Shown here piece by piece: positions 1 through 6,565 of a stretch of DNA of 7,156 nt. The translations under genes were made by a program, and so were the position numbers. Position 1 is the first letter of the stretch; each line of letters begins with the position of its first letter. Origin of the DNA: Sulfurovum sp. (GTDB lineage: Bacteria; Campylobacterota; Campylobacteria; Campylobacterales; Sulfurovaceae); contig JALSPX010000264.1 of assembly GCA_026985755.1 (NCBI GenBank), forward strand, positions 1 through 7,156. Direction: 5' to 3'. The notes below the pieces were generated by a model. The model had not been told where the DNA came from. It saw nothing but the letters and a program-made list of their open reading frames with translations, and searched no databases.

Positions 1-1
1 A

Positions 2-778
2 TGGCCTTTTACTGAAAAAAACTTTTCTGCAAAAATTGTTGCAACAGATACGGCAAAGAATATACGAAAAGTAGAAGTACCTTTTTATGTGAAAAATCAT
101 TCATACAGGGTATCTTGGATTAAGGCTAGTGATAAATTTATTGATGGCAAAATTACTGACTTGGCTGCATCAGATCCTGATTATGCCAATATAGAAGGAA
201 GATTGGAAAAGTTACGTGCTGTGAATGAAACGATGCGTTTAAAAAATGAAGATAAAATATATAAACTAAGTAAAAATGTATCACAAGAAGTACTAAAATC
301 ATGGAAAATCAATAAATTTTATCCACTTAAAAATGGTGCACGTGTTGCAAGCTTTGGAGATGAGAGACACTATTATTACAAAAATAAAAAGAATGAAGTT
401 TCACACTCATATCACGTTGGGTATGACTTGGCAAGCACAAAAATGGCGCCTATTGTTGCGTCCAATGCTGGTACTGTCGTATATGCAAATGACAATGGAA
501 TCTATGGTAATATGCCTATGATTGATCATGGACTAGGACTTTATTCAATATATGGACACTGTTCTCAACTTTTAGTAAAAGAGGGAGATGAGGTCAAAGC
601 AGGTGAAGTGATTGCCAAAACAGGCTCAACAGGTTTGGCTTTAGGAGATCATTTACATTTTGGTATATTGGTACAAGGTGTTGAGGTGAGACCAGTTGAA
701 TGGTTTGATGCATCTTGGATAAGAAAAAATATAGATAAAATATTTAAAGAGGCAGATAAAATTATTCTAGGGAAGTAG
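2..778 (+). CDS. M23 family (LytM-type) peptidoglycan metallopeptidase, 5' end outside window
   Basis: This is the C-terminal part of a zinc endopeptidase that cuts peptidoglycan peptides in the periplasm. The frame is open without a stop from base 2 to the TAG at 776-778, giving 258 visible residues, so the true start lies upstream. A GTG at 89 is only an internal valine codon. Numbering visible residues from base 2, the catalytic domain covers about 110-240. It carries HVGYD (H138, D142), YGH (H186) and HLHF (H217, H219). By LytM analogy, H138, D142 and H219 bind zinc and H186 and H217 are catalytic. All are present, so the enzyme should be active. Residues about 45-95 are charged and probably helical, as in the linker before M23 domains. 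Any signal peptide would lie in the missing part. Campylobacterota relatives of this class include cell-shape peptidases such as Csd3/HdpA, but I cannot assign this one to a named orthologue. It precedes lpxC in the same orientation. Confidence 0.93.
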   Translation, partial: WPFTEKNFSAKIVATDTAKNIRKVEVPFYVKNHSYRVSWIKASDKFIDGKITDLAASDPDYANIEGRLEKLRAVNETMRLKNEDKIYKLSKNVSQEVLKSWKINKFYPLKNGARVASFGDERHYYYKNKKNEVSHSYHVGYDLASTKMAPIVASNAGTVVYANDNGIYGNMPMIDHGLGLYSIYGHCSQLLVKEGDEVKAGEVIAKTGSTGLALGDHLHFGILVQGVEVRPVEWFDASWIRKNIDKIFKEADKIILGK

Positions 779-835
779 ACCCAAATCTCATAAGAATTGC
801 AAGATTTCTATTGACGGATTTTGGGTAGCGTTTTT
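779..835 (+). terminator. Weak terminator-like stem-loop after the M23 gene
   Basis: ACCCAAATC at 779-787 pairs with GATTTTGGGT at 817-826: nine base pairs with one bulged T. It starts directly after the peptidase stop codon. The loop is long (29 bases) and could hold a weaker inner hairpin (AGAA at 793-796 with TTCT at 806-809). Four bases later comes a run of five T (831-835). The position suits a terminator separating the peptidase from lpxC, but the long loop and the gap before the T run make it a poor intrinsic terminator. It may be only partly effective. Confidence 0.4.
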
Positions 836-864
836 CACAAAAAATTCATATTACTTGGATATAC

Positions 865-893
865 TTGCAAAATGGATTTATTTATACTATAAT
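865..893 (+). promoter_or_regulatory. Sigma70-type promoter for lpxC
   Basis: TTGCAA at 865-870 is a good -35 match (TTGACA) and TATAAT at 888-893 is a perfect -10. They are separated by the ideal 17 bases. Transcription would begin near the A residues at 900-901, giving a leader of about 25 bases before the ATG at 926. Campylobacterota promoters often lack a clear -35, so having both boxes suggests a fairly strong constitutive promoter. It would drive lpxC and the coupled genes behind it. Confidence 0.75.
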
Positions 894-913
894 ATTTTTA
901 AATATAAATGGAA

Positions 914-921
914 AAGGAGAG
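914..921 (+). promoter_or_regulatory. Ribosome-binding site that fixes the lpxC start
   Basis: AAGGAGAG ends four bases before the ATG at 926. An in-frame ATG at 908 lies upstream of this site, has no Shine-Dalgarno sequence of its own and would sit only about 7 bases from the predicted transcript start. The site therefore supports 926 as the start, which also gives the usual LpxC N-terminus (MQQRTIQ). Confidence 0.8.
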
Positions 922-925
922 AGCG

Positions 926-1813
926 ATGCAGCAACGAACTATTCAAAAACCTGTAGAAGTTGTGGGAATCGGTCTACACAAAGGTGAACCTATAAAGCTA
1001 CGTTTAGAGCCTTTGGATGTAGATGCAGGGATTGTTTTTTATCGTGAAGACTTAGCACTTAGTATCCCGCTTATGCCCTCTTCAGTCATAGATACACGCA
1101 TGGCAACTGTCATAGGTGACAAGGAGAAAGGATATATCTCCACTATTGAGCATTTTCTCTCAGCAGTGTATGCTTATGGGATTGATAACATGCGTATTAT
1201 AGTGAATGGGAATGAGATGCCTATTATGGATGGCTCATCTATCTCATTTTGTCTATTATTGGATGAAGCAGGTATGCAGCAACAAAATGCTCCTAAAAAA
1301 ATACTTCGTGTAAAAGAGTGTGTTGAGGTACGAGATGGGAATAAATTTGTTCGTCTTAGCCCAAGTAAACAAGCAAGTTTTGATTTTAAAATAAAGTTTG
1401 ATCATCCTGTTATTGGAGAACAAGAGGAGAAATTTTCTTTTTCTACAAATGGCTTTATTGAAGAGATAGCAAGGGCAAGAACATTTGGTTTTGCGCAAGA
1501 TATTCAATACCTTCAGAGTCAAAATTTAGCACTTGGTGCTTCCTTACAAAATGCAATTGGCTTGGATGAGTATAAGGTATTAAATCCTGAAGGATTACGA
1601 TTTGATAACGAATTTGCAAAACATAAAGTACTTGATGCTATGGGTGATATGATGGTCTCTGGTCATAATATATTAGGCAAGTATGAGTCTTTTGCCGGGA
1701 GTCACAATCTAAATTATCAACTTACTTCAAAACTTTTATCAGATAGTAAAAATTATGAGCTTGTTGCTGTTGAGACTTTAGAGAGCGTTGCTTTTGCCAA
1801 ATCCTTCGCTTAA
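926..1813 (+). CDS. lpxC: UDP-3-O-acyl-N-acetylglucosamine deacetylase LpxC
   Basis: LpxC is the zinc-dependent deacetylase that catalyses the committed step of lipid A synthesis, removing the acetyl group from UDP-3-O-acyl-GlcNAc in the cytoplasm. From ATG 926 the protein has 295 residues, matching the roughly 295 of epsilonproteobacterial LpxC. It begins MQQRTIQ with the family's GIGLHKG segment at 14-20. The active site is complete: IEHF with E75 and H76, RTFGF with T186, HKVLD with H233 and D237, and the C-terminal histidine H260 in GSHN. H76, H233 and D237 are the zinc ligands by E. coli analogy (H79, H238, D242). The in-frame ATG at 908 would add six residues (MEKERA) that are really the ribosome-binding region. 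The gene has its own promoter and its 3' end overlaps the start of the TsaB-like gene, so the two are probably translationally coupled. Confidence 0.97.
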   Translation: MQQRTIQKPVEVVGIGLHKGEPIKLRLEPLDVDAGIVFYREDLALSIPLMPSSVIDTRMATVIGDKEKGYISTIEHFLSAVYAYGIDNMRIIVNGNEMPIMDGSSISFCLLLDEAGMQQQNAPKKILRVKECVEVRDGNKFVRLSPSKQASFDFKIKFDHPVIGEQEEKFSFSTNGFIEEIARARTFGFAQDIQYLQSQNLALGASLQNAIGLDEYKVLNPEGLRFDNEFAKHKVLDAMGDMMVSGHNILGKYESFAGSHNLNYQLTSKLLSDSKNYELVAVETLESVAFAKSFA

Positions 1814-2264
1814 CGAGTATACACTTCTGATCATATCTATTGCTTCTCCTCTTCTTGTGGGAGTTTATGAAAATAATAGATTAGTTAAAACGTTTACGAG
1901 TGAAAAAAAAACTTCTGAAATTTTATTGCCACTTGTCATGGAGTCTATAGAGAACTACCCTATCTCTAAAATGATTTATACACGTGGACCAGGCTCCTAT
2001 ATGGCCACAAAATTGACATATATTATGTTGAAAACGATTGAAATCTCCAAAGCAATTCCATGTTTTGGTTGTAGTGGGTTTGCTTTAAATGGAGGGCAAC
2101 CTATCAAGGCAATAGGGAACCTCTATTTTATCAAGGAAAAAGAGACTATAATAACAAAAAAATATGAGCAGCCTGTAGATGCATGTTTTGCATTACCTCA
2201 AAGTATTCATGATCTAGTACTTGATGAAGAATCAATCCCTGAGTATATACTACCTGCTGTATAA
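1788..2264 (+). CDS. tsaB: Short TsaB-like protein (putative t6A tRNA-modification subunit)
   Basis: TsaB partners TsaD in adding threonylcarbamoyl to A37 of tRNAs that read ANN codons. With the TTG start at 1788 the product has 158 residues, against about 231 for E. coli TsaB. The match is weak but ordered: a first strand LIISIASPLLVGVY (14-27) where TsaB has LAIDTATEACSVAL, then ILLPLV (45-50), then the TsaB signature RGPGSY (66-71), followed by a helix and PCFGCSGFAL (91-100), matching the E. coli PMIGVSTL region. The tail ends IPEYILPAV, resembling the EPVYLR motif near the TsaB C-terminus. The usual aspartate of the first strand is serine, and much of the C-terminal half is missing. No ATG is available at the front. 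TTG 1788 overlaps lpxC by 26 bases; TTG 1794, about eight bases after GAGAG (1781-1785), is the alternative. Other epsilonproteobacteria carry a similar small protein here (HP1051, Cj0133 as I recall). The family is likely; the function is inferred. Confidence 0.72.
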   Translation: MLLPNPSLNEYTLLIISIASPLLVGVYENNRLVKTFTSEKKTSEILLPLVMESIENYPISKMIYTRGPGSYMATKLTYIMLKTIEISKAIPCFGCSGFALNGGQPIKAIGNLYFIKEKETIITKKYEQPVDACFALPQSIHDLVLDEESIPEYILPAV

Positions 2265-2276
2265 ACGGAAAATATT

Positions 2277-3158
2277 ATGTTAATAAGCGTACCTGCGACT
2301 TCGGCAAACTTGGGACCAGGGTTCGATACCCTAGGTTTAGCCATAGACCTTAGAAATAAAATCATTATCAAACCCTCTAAGTTTTTAAGTATATCGACAC
2401 ATGGTGAAGGTGCACAAAACCCCAAAATTAAAAAAAATTCACTCTTTTTAAGCATTTTTAATGAACACTATAAGCGTTTGACTAACAGGGATGAGAACTT
2501 TCGGTTTGAATTTTATAACCATATACCCATATCACGGGGCTTAGGTTCTTCTTCAGCTGTGATTGTTGCAGCACTCTCTGCAGCATATACAGCTGCAGAT
2601 AAAAAATATAATAAAAGAGAGATACTCAATAAGGCGTTACGTTATGAACATCACCCTGACAATATTACCCCAGCTGTTATGGGAGGGTTTAATGTGGCAT
2701 GTGTAGAAGGAGATAGAGTCTATAGTAAAAAAAGGCGTCTTCCTGAATATCTAAAAGCGGTAGTTGTTGTGCCAAATCGCACTATCTCTACAGCAAGATC
2801 ACGTACGATTTTACCAAAAATGTATAGAAAGGAGGAGACAGTGTATTCTTTGTCACGATCATCTTATATGACAGCACTATTTATGACAGAGTCTTGGGAT
2901 TTACTTCGTATCGCATCTAAAGATAAACTTCACCAAGCAAGACGTATGAAAGCAATTCCAGAACTCTTTGAAGTACAAAAAATTGCACTTAAAAATGGTG
3001 CACTCATGTCTACACTTTCTGGTTCTGGTTCAACATTTTTTAATCTGGTTTATGAAAAAGATGCAGATAAAATTGCCCAAGCACTGCAGGGGCGCTTTTC
3101 ACAATTTCGTGTATTTACACTTGCTTTAGATAACAATGGTGTTATCACACAACAATAA
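2277..3158 (+). CDS. thrB: Homoserine kinase ThrB (GHMP kinase family)
   Basis: ThrB phosphorylates L-homoserine with ATP to O-phosphohomoserine, the step before threonine synthase, in the cytoplasm. The 293-residue length is normal for the family. All three GHMP motifs are present: motif 1 PATSANLGPGFDTLG (6-20), the ATP-binding glycine-rich loop PISRGLGSSSA (84-94), and motif 3 LSGSGST (247-253). The ThrB-typical EHHPDN (124-129) also appears. The ATG at 2277 is preceded by GGAA (2267-2270), and the MLISVPATSANLG beginning is diagnostic, so the start is secure. The gap to the TsaB-like gene is 12 bases and there is no promoter between them, so it is probably cotranscribed with lpxC. An in-frame GTG at codon 189 follows a near-perfect Shine-Dalgarno sequence (see findings). 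A small terminator-like hairpin begins at the stop codon. Confidence 0.97.
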   Translation: MLISVPATSANLGPGFDTLGLAIDLRNKIIIKPSKFLSISTHGEGAQNPKIKKNSLFLSIFNEHYKRLTNRDENFRFEFYNHIPISRGLGSSSAVIVAALSAAYTAADKKYNKREILNKALRYEHHPDNITPAVMGGFNVACVEGDRVYSKKRRLPEYLKAVVVVPNRTISTARSRTILPKMYRKEETVYSLSRSSYMTALFMTESWDLLRIASKDKLHQARRMKAIPELFEVQKIALKNGALMSTLSGSGSTFFNLVYEKDADKIAQALQGRFSQFRVFTLALDNNGVITQQ

Positions 3159-3180
3159 GCGATAGGCTTAATCTCTTTTT
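3156..3180 (+). terminator. Short terminator-like hairpin at the thrB stop
   Basis: TAAGC (3156-3160, which includes the thrB stop codon) is a perfect inverted repeat of GCTTA (3166-3170) around a five-base loop. The tract CTCTTTTT (3173-3180) follows two bases later. The stem has only five pairs, two of them GC, so termination would be partial at best. The arrangement resembles a minimal intrinsic terminator in an AT-rich genome. The same T-rich stretch may double as the upstream part of the ylxR promoter. Confidence 0.4.
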
Positions 3181-3189
3181 AGGTATAAT
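3171..3189 (+). promoter_or_regulatory. Putative promoter at the ylxR start (T-rich tract plus GGTATAAT)
   Basis: A perfect TATAAT (3184-3189) preceded by GG and a T-rich run (3173-3180) fits the Campylobacterota sigma70 pattern, which uses periodic T-rich sequence in place of a fixed -35 box. No -35 box is visible at the expected spot (3161-3166, GATAGG). The expected transcript start is about 3195-3197, on or just inside the ylxR ATG at 3194-3196. Such a transcript would be leaderless for ylxR, or would serve mainly infB and the genes behind it. Confidence 0.5.
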
Positions 3190-3193
3190 ACAT

Positions 3194-3436
3194 ATGAAAA
3201 AATCACAGCCTATACGTATGTGCATCGCTTGCAGAAGTCGTTATCCTCAAAATACCTTAATACGGTTAAGACAAGATGATAAAAAGATACTAGCTTTTGA
3301 TGGAAATGGTAGAAGTTTTTACCTTTGTGCTACGTGTGTGAATAATGAAAAAAAAGTCAAAGGCTTAGTGAAGCGTTTTAAACAAGATGCAGAACATTTT
3401 ACTAAGCTTTTAAAGGAGTTAATAGATAATGGATAA
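3194..3436 (+). CDS. ylxR: YlxR-family (DUF448) RNA-binding protein
   Basis: This small basic protein of 80 residues belongs to the YlxR/DUF448 family, normally encoded just before infB. The B. subtilis member has been reported to bind RNase P RNA and modulate it (RnpM). The family pattern is visible as PIRMCIAC (6-13), a strand with LIRL (22-25), and NGRSFYLCATC (38-48), followed by a lysine-rich helix (53-63). Four cysteines form two CxxC pairs (C10/C13 and C45/C48), which could bind zinc; that is my inference. ATG 3194 keeps the conserved segment before the first CxxC, whereas ATG 3218 would begin inside it. The only ribosome-binding hint is AGG at 3181-3183, ten bases upstream, so initiation looks weak or leaderless. 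The end overlaps infB by eight bases, which suggests coupled translation. Confidence 0.9.
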   Translation: MKKSQPIRMCIACRSRYPQNTLIRLRQDDKKILAFDGNGRSFYLCATCVNNEKKVKGLVKRFKQDAEHFTKLLKELIDNG

Positions 3437-6161
3437 AGTTAAAATCCAAGAAATAGCAGCTGAAGCAGGTCTCTCTAATGGAGATTTGATAGAAAAAGCT
3501 AAAGAGTTAGGCTTTGATGTAAAAGCAGCCAACAGTGCGATTAGTTTTGATGATGCTGGTATTCTTGTAGATTATGCCATCTCAGGAACATTGCCAAAAG
3601 GCTTTAAAAAACCTGGTGCTAAGAAAAAAATCACCGTAGTGAAGAAAAAAGAAGTTGTTAAAGAAGTGTCTAGTGAAGAAACTGGAGTTATAGAATCTAA
3701 AAGTCAAGATGAGGCATCTGTACAAGTAGAAGAAGTATCAAAAGAAGAAAGTGTCGCACTAGAAAATAGACTTCTGGATAGTTCTACTGAAGAGATTGTT
3801 GAAGAAAATGCAGTACAAAAAGTAACTGAAGAAATCATTGAAAAGCCTGCACCTGCTCCTAAAGAAGTCAAAAAGCGTAAGGGTATTTCTGTTGTCAGTA
3901 AAAAAACAGAAAATACAGAAGTAAAGTCAGAGAGTAACATTTCAGATACATCTAAAAAGAGAGTACTATCACGTGGTGGAATTAAGATAGTGAGAAAAGC
4001 AAAACCTGCACCATCAAGAGCAGCTACAAATATCTCATTAGCTAAAACATTAGGGAATAAAAACTATGAACCTTATGAAGGGAAAAAGAAAGCTAAAAAA
4101 GGTCCTGCTCAAGCAAAAGAGACAGGTAAAAAAATCGATATTTTTAACCATGACAGTATGTCTGGTGATATAGACAGTGGGTTTGGAGAAGAAGAGGTAG
4201 TGCTTTTAGATTTCTCTGATAAAAACATCTATGAAGATATGATGCGTCAAGAGCAAAAGCGTAAAGAAGAGATGAAAAAACGTGAAGCGCAAAATGGTGG
4301 TCCAATGAGAGGCAAATCACCATTCCGTCCACAACAAAGACATGGATTAAAGCGTGGTGGAAAACGTAAAAAATACAGCAAAGAAGAAAATACTGCAGTT
4401 GTCACAGCCATTGAAATTCCTGAGAATGTAAGGGTCTATGAGTTTGCTGAGCAAGTAAACCGTTCTATGTCAGAAGTCATTGGATGTCTTTTTGCCTTGG
4501 GTATGATGGTGACTAAAAATGATTTCCTTTCTAAAGATGAGATCGAAATTCTTGCAGAAGAGTTTGAAGTAGAAGTCACAACAATCAACCCACTTGATGA
4601 ATTGACTGTTGAAGATGATTATAGTGAAGAGGAAGATGAAAATACTGTTGAAAGACCACCTGTGATTACTATTATGGGGCATGTTGACCATGGAAAAACA
4701 TCACTTCTTGATAAAATCCGTTCAGCAAAAGTTGCAGACAAAGAGGCTGGGGGTATCACGCAACATGTGGGTGCCTATCAAGTAGAAAAAAATGGTAAAA
4801 AAATTACCTTTGTAGATACTCCAGGTCACGAAGCCTTTACAGAAATGAGAGCACGTGGTGCACAAGCAACCGATATTGTTATTATTGTAGTGGCTGCCGA
4901 TGATGGTGTGATGCCTCAAACCAAAGAAGCAATTGCACATACGAAGGCAGCTGGTGTGCCGATGATTATCGCAGTGAACAAAATGGATAAAGAAGCAGCC
5001 AATCCAGATAATGTCAAATCACAGCTTGCAGAGATAGATGTGATGGCAACAGATTGGGGTGGAGAGTATGAGTTTGTTCCTGTTTCTGCACATACAGGTA
5101 TGGGTATTGATGATTTACTTGAAACGATTTTGATACAAGCTGAAGTGATGGAGCTTAAAGCCAATCCAAACAGGGTTGCAAAAGCAGTCGTGGTTGAAGC
5201 ATCGCTTGAAAAAGGCTTTGGTCCTGTGGCGAATGTGATTATCAAAAATGGTACGCTTAAAGTCGGTGATAATGTCGTAGTAGGGAAAACCTATGGACGT
5301 ATAAAAGCGATTAAGCTAGATGATGGAAGTGTAGCTAAAGAGATAGGTCCATCTACGCCAGCAGCTATCGTGGGACTTAATGATGTACCAGGTGCAGGTG
5401 AAGAGCTAGTTGTAATGGCTACAGACAAAGAAGTACGTGAACTTGCAGAAAAACGTGCAGAGTATGATAGAGCAAAGGTACTCTCTAAATCTACCAAAGC
5501 AACACTAGATGACCTCTCTGCATTGATAGCAGAAGGACAACTCAAAGCCCTTCCTGTGATTATTAAAGCTGATGTACAAGGGTCGCTTGAAGCGATTAAA
5601 GGTTCATTAGAGAAGCTTAGAAATGAAGAGGTCAAAGTCAATATTATTCATGAAGGTGTGGGTGGTGTGACAGAGAGTGACCTTACGCTTGCAGATGCTT
5701 CTGAGCATTCTGTTGTACTAGGATTTAACGTACGCCCTACTGGTGCAGTGAAGAAAAAAGCAAAAGAACTTGGTATTGAGATACGTACGTATACAATTAT
5801 CTATGATTTACTTGATGAAGTAAAGGCACTTCTAGGTGGATTGATGAGTCCAGTTATCTCTGAAGAAGTGATAGGCCAAGCAGAAGTACGTGAGACTTTT
5901 GTGGTAGGCAAAGTAGGAACCATTGCTGGATGTAAAGTCTCAGATGGTGTCATTGCACGTAATGCCAAAGCTAGACTTATTCGTGATGGTGTGGTTGTCT
6001 ATGAAAGTGCTATCTCTTCTCTCAAGCGTTTCAATGAAGATGCCAAAGAAGTAAAAAATGGTTATGAGTGTGGTATTATGCTTGAAAACTTCAACGATAT
6101 TAAAGAGGGTGATGTGATTGAAGCCTTTAAAGATGTTGAAGAGCAAGTGACTATAGACTAA
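3429..6161 (+). CDS. infB: Translation initiation factor IF2
   Basis: IF2 is the GTPase that delivers fMet-tRNA to the 30S P site and promotes 50S joining. Its 910 residues are close to E. coli IF2 (890). An N-terminal IF2_N module occupies about 3-52. A long Lys/Glu-rich, probably disordered linker runs to about 325, followed by a second IF2_N module (331-383). The GTPase domain has G1 GHVDHGKT (417-424), the switch I segment GGITQHVGA, G3 DTPGH (463-467, catalytic H467), G4 NKMD (517-520) and G5 SAHTG (from 553). Beta-barrel domain II spans about 595-690 and domain III begins near LPVIIKADVQGS (708 on). The C-terminal fMet-tRNA-binding domain runs from about 819, with GCKV (834-837) and YECGI around C881. 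Nothing essential is missing. AAGGAG (3413-3418) lies ten bases before the ATG, inside ylxR. I see no strong ribosome-binding site for a shorter isoform, although ATG codons occur in the linker (M244, M282). Confidence 0.99.
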   Translation: MDKVKIQEIAAEAGLSNGDLIEKAKELGFDVKAANSAISFDDAGILVDYAISGTLPKGFKKPGAKKKITVVKKKEVVKEVSSEETGVIESKSQDEASVQVEEVSKEESVALENRLLDSSTEEIVEENAVQKVTEEIIEKPAPAPKEVKKRKGISVVSKKTENTEVKSESNISDTSKKRVLSRGGIKIVRKAKPAPSRAATNISLAKTLGNKNYEPYEGKKKAKKGPAQAKETGKKIDIFNHDSMSGDIDSGFGEEEVVLLDFSDKNIYEDMMRQEQKRKEEMKKREAQNGGPMRGKSPFRPQQRHGLKRGGKRKKYSKEENTAVVTAIEIPENVRVYEFAEQVNRSMSEVIGCLFALGMMVTKNDFLSKDEIEILAEEFEVEVTTINPLDELTVEDDYSEEEDENTVERPPVITIMGHVDHGKTSLLDKIRSAKVADKEAGGITQHVGAYQVEKNGKKITFVDTPGHEAFTEMRARGAQATDIVIIVVAADDGVMPQTKEAIAHTKAAGVPMIIAVNKMDKEAANPDNVKSQLAEIDVMATDWGGEYEFVPVSAHTGMGIDDLLETILIQAEVMELKANPNRVAKAVVVEASLEKGFGPVANVIIKNGTLKVGDNVVVGKTYGRIKAIKLDDGSVAKEIGPSTPAAIVGLNDVPGAGEELVVMATDKEVRELAEKRAEYDRAKVLSKSTKATLDDLSALIAEGQLKALPVIIKADVQGSLEAIKGSLEKLRNEEVKVNIIHEGVGGVTESDLTLADASEHSVVLGFNVRPTGAVKKKAKELGIEIRTYTIIYDLLDEVKALLGGLMSPVISEEVIGQAEVRETFVVGKVGTIAGCKVSDGVIARNAKARLIRDGVVVYESAISSLKRFNEDAKEVKNGYECGIMLENFNDIKEGDVIEAFKDVEEQVTID

Positions 6162-6172
6162 AAGGTCAACAC

Positions 6173-6565
6173 ATGACACAAGAAGAGATAAAACGTCACC
6201 GTGTAGAATCTGTCCTTAAAGAGATTATTCCTGAAGCATTAGGTACATTAGACGATGTACGTATTAATCATTTAGTCGTTACGGATGTAGTATGTTCTAA
6301 AGGACGAAGTGATGCTAAAGTATATTTAGATAAATCGTTTTTAAATGAAAAAGAACAAGGTGAAGCACTCAGACAGTTACGTGTGGTCTCTGGGTATATC
6401 TCAAATCACTGCAAACAAAGCGAAGGCTGGTTTAAAGCACCTCGTTTTACTTTTGAGTTTGATGCACAACCTGAATATCAGTCCAAAATGGAAGATTTGT
6501 TTAAACAAATAGCTTCTCGTAAAGGCAGTGATGAAGAGACAGGAGAGAATATAGATGAGTCTTGA
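6173..6565 (+). CDS. rbfA: 30S ribosome-binding factor RbfA
   Basis: RbfA is a single-KH-domain protein that binds the immature 30S subunit near the 5' end of 16S rRNA and helps late maturation and cold growth. The 130-residue product shows the family's order: an N-terminal helix with RHRVESVLKEII (8-19), the first strands DVRINHLVVTDVVCSKGRSDAKVYL (28-52), a helix with the sequence VSG (72-74) at the position of the AxG-type kink, and the final strand WFKAPRFTFEFD (86-97). The tail after 115 is acidic and probably disordered. The ribosome-binding site TAAAAGG (6159-6165) overlaps the infB stop codon, seven bases before the ATG, and the gene gap is 11 bases. The 3' end overlaps rimP by 11 bases. 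Position directly after infB is the classic bacterial arrangement. Confidence 0.93.
   Translation: MTQEEIKRHRVESVLKEIIPEALGTLDDVRINHLVVTDVVCSKGRSDAKVYLDKSFLNEKEQGEALRQLRVVSGYISNHCKQSEGWFKAPRFTFEFDAQPEYQSKMEDLFKQIASRKGSDEETGENIDES

Noticed and set aside
333..521. A plus-strand frame-shifted open frame inside the M23 gene
   Set aside because: It overlaps the conserved catalytic domain in another frame and shows no recognisable motif or ribosome-binding site.
89..778. A complete 229-residue M23 protein starting at GTG 89
   Set aside because: The reading frame is open all the way back to base 2 with plausible protein sequence, and no ribosome-binding site precedes the GTG. The gene is truncated by the window edge.
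811..840. TTGACG at 811-816 as the -35 of another promoter
   Set aside because: No acceptable -10 box lies 16-18 bases downstream, and the bases form part of the stem-loop region. The TTGCAA/TATAAT pair at 865-893 is far better.
3600..4400. Lys/Glu-rich low-complexity stretch in infB as a repeat element or fusion
   Set aside because: It is the ordinary variable linker of IF2. I see no exact tandem repeat and the frame is continuous.
4916..5641. Two long minus-strand open frames (4916-5245 and 5291-5641) inside infB
   Set aside because: They are Ser/Ala/Thr-rich translations of the complement of a well-conserved infB coding region, with no family resemblance and no start signals. They are coding shadows.
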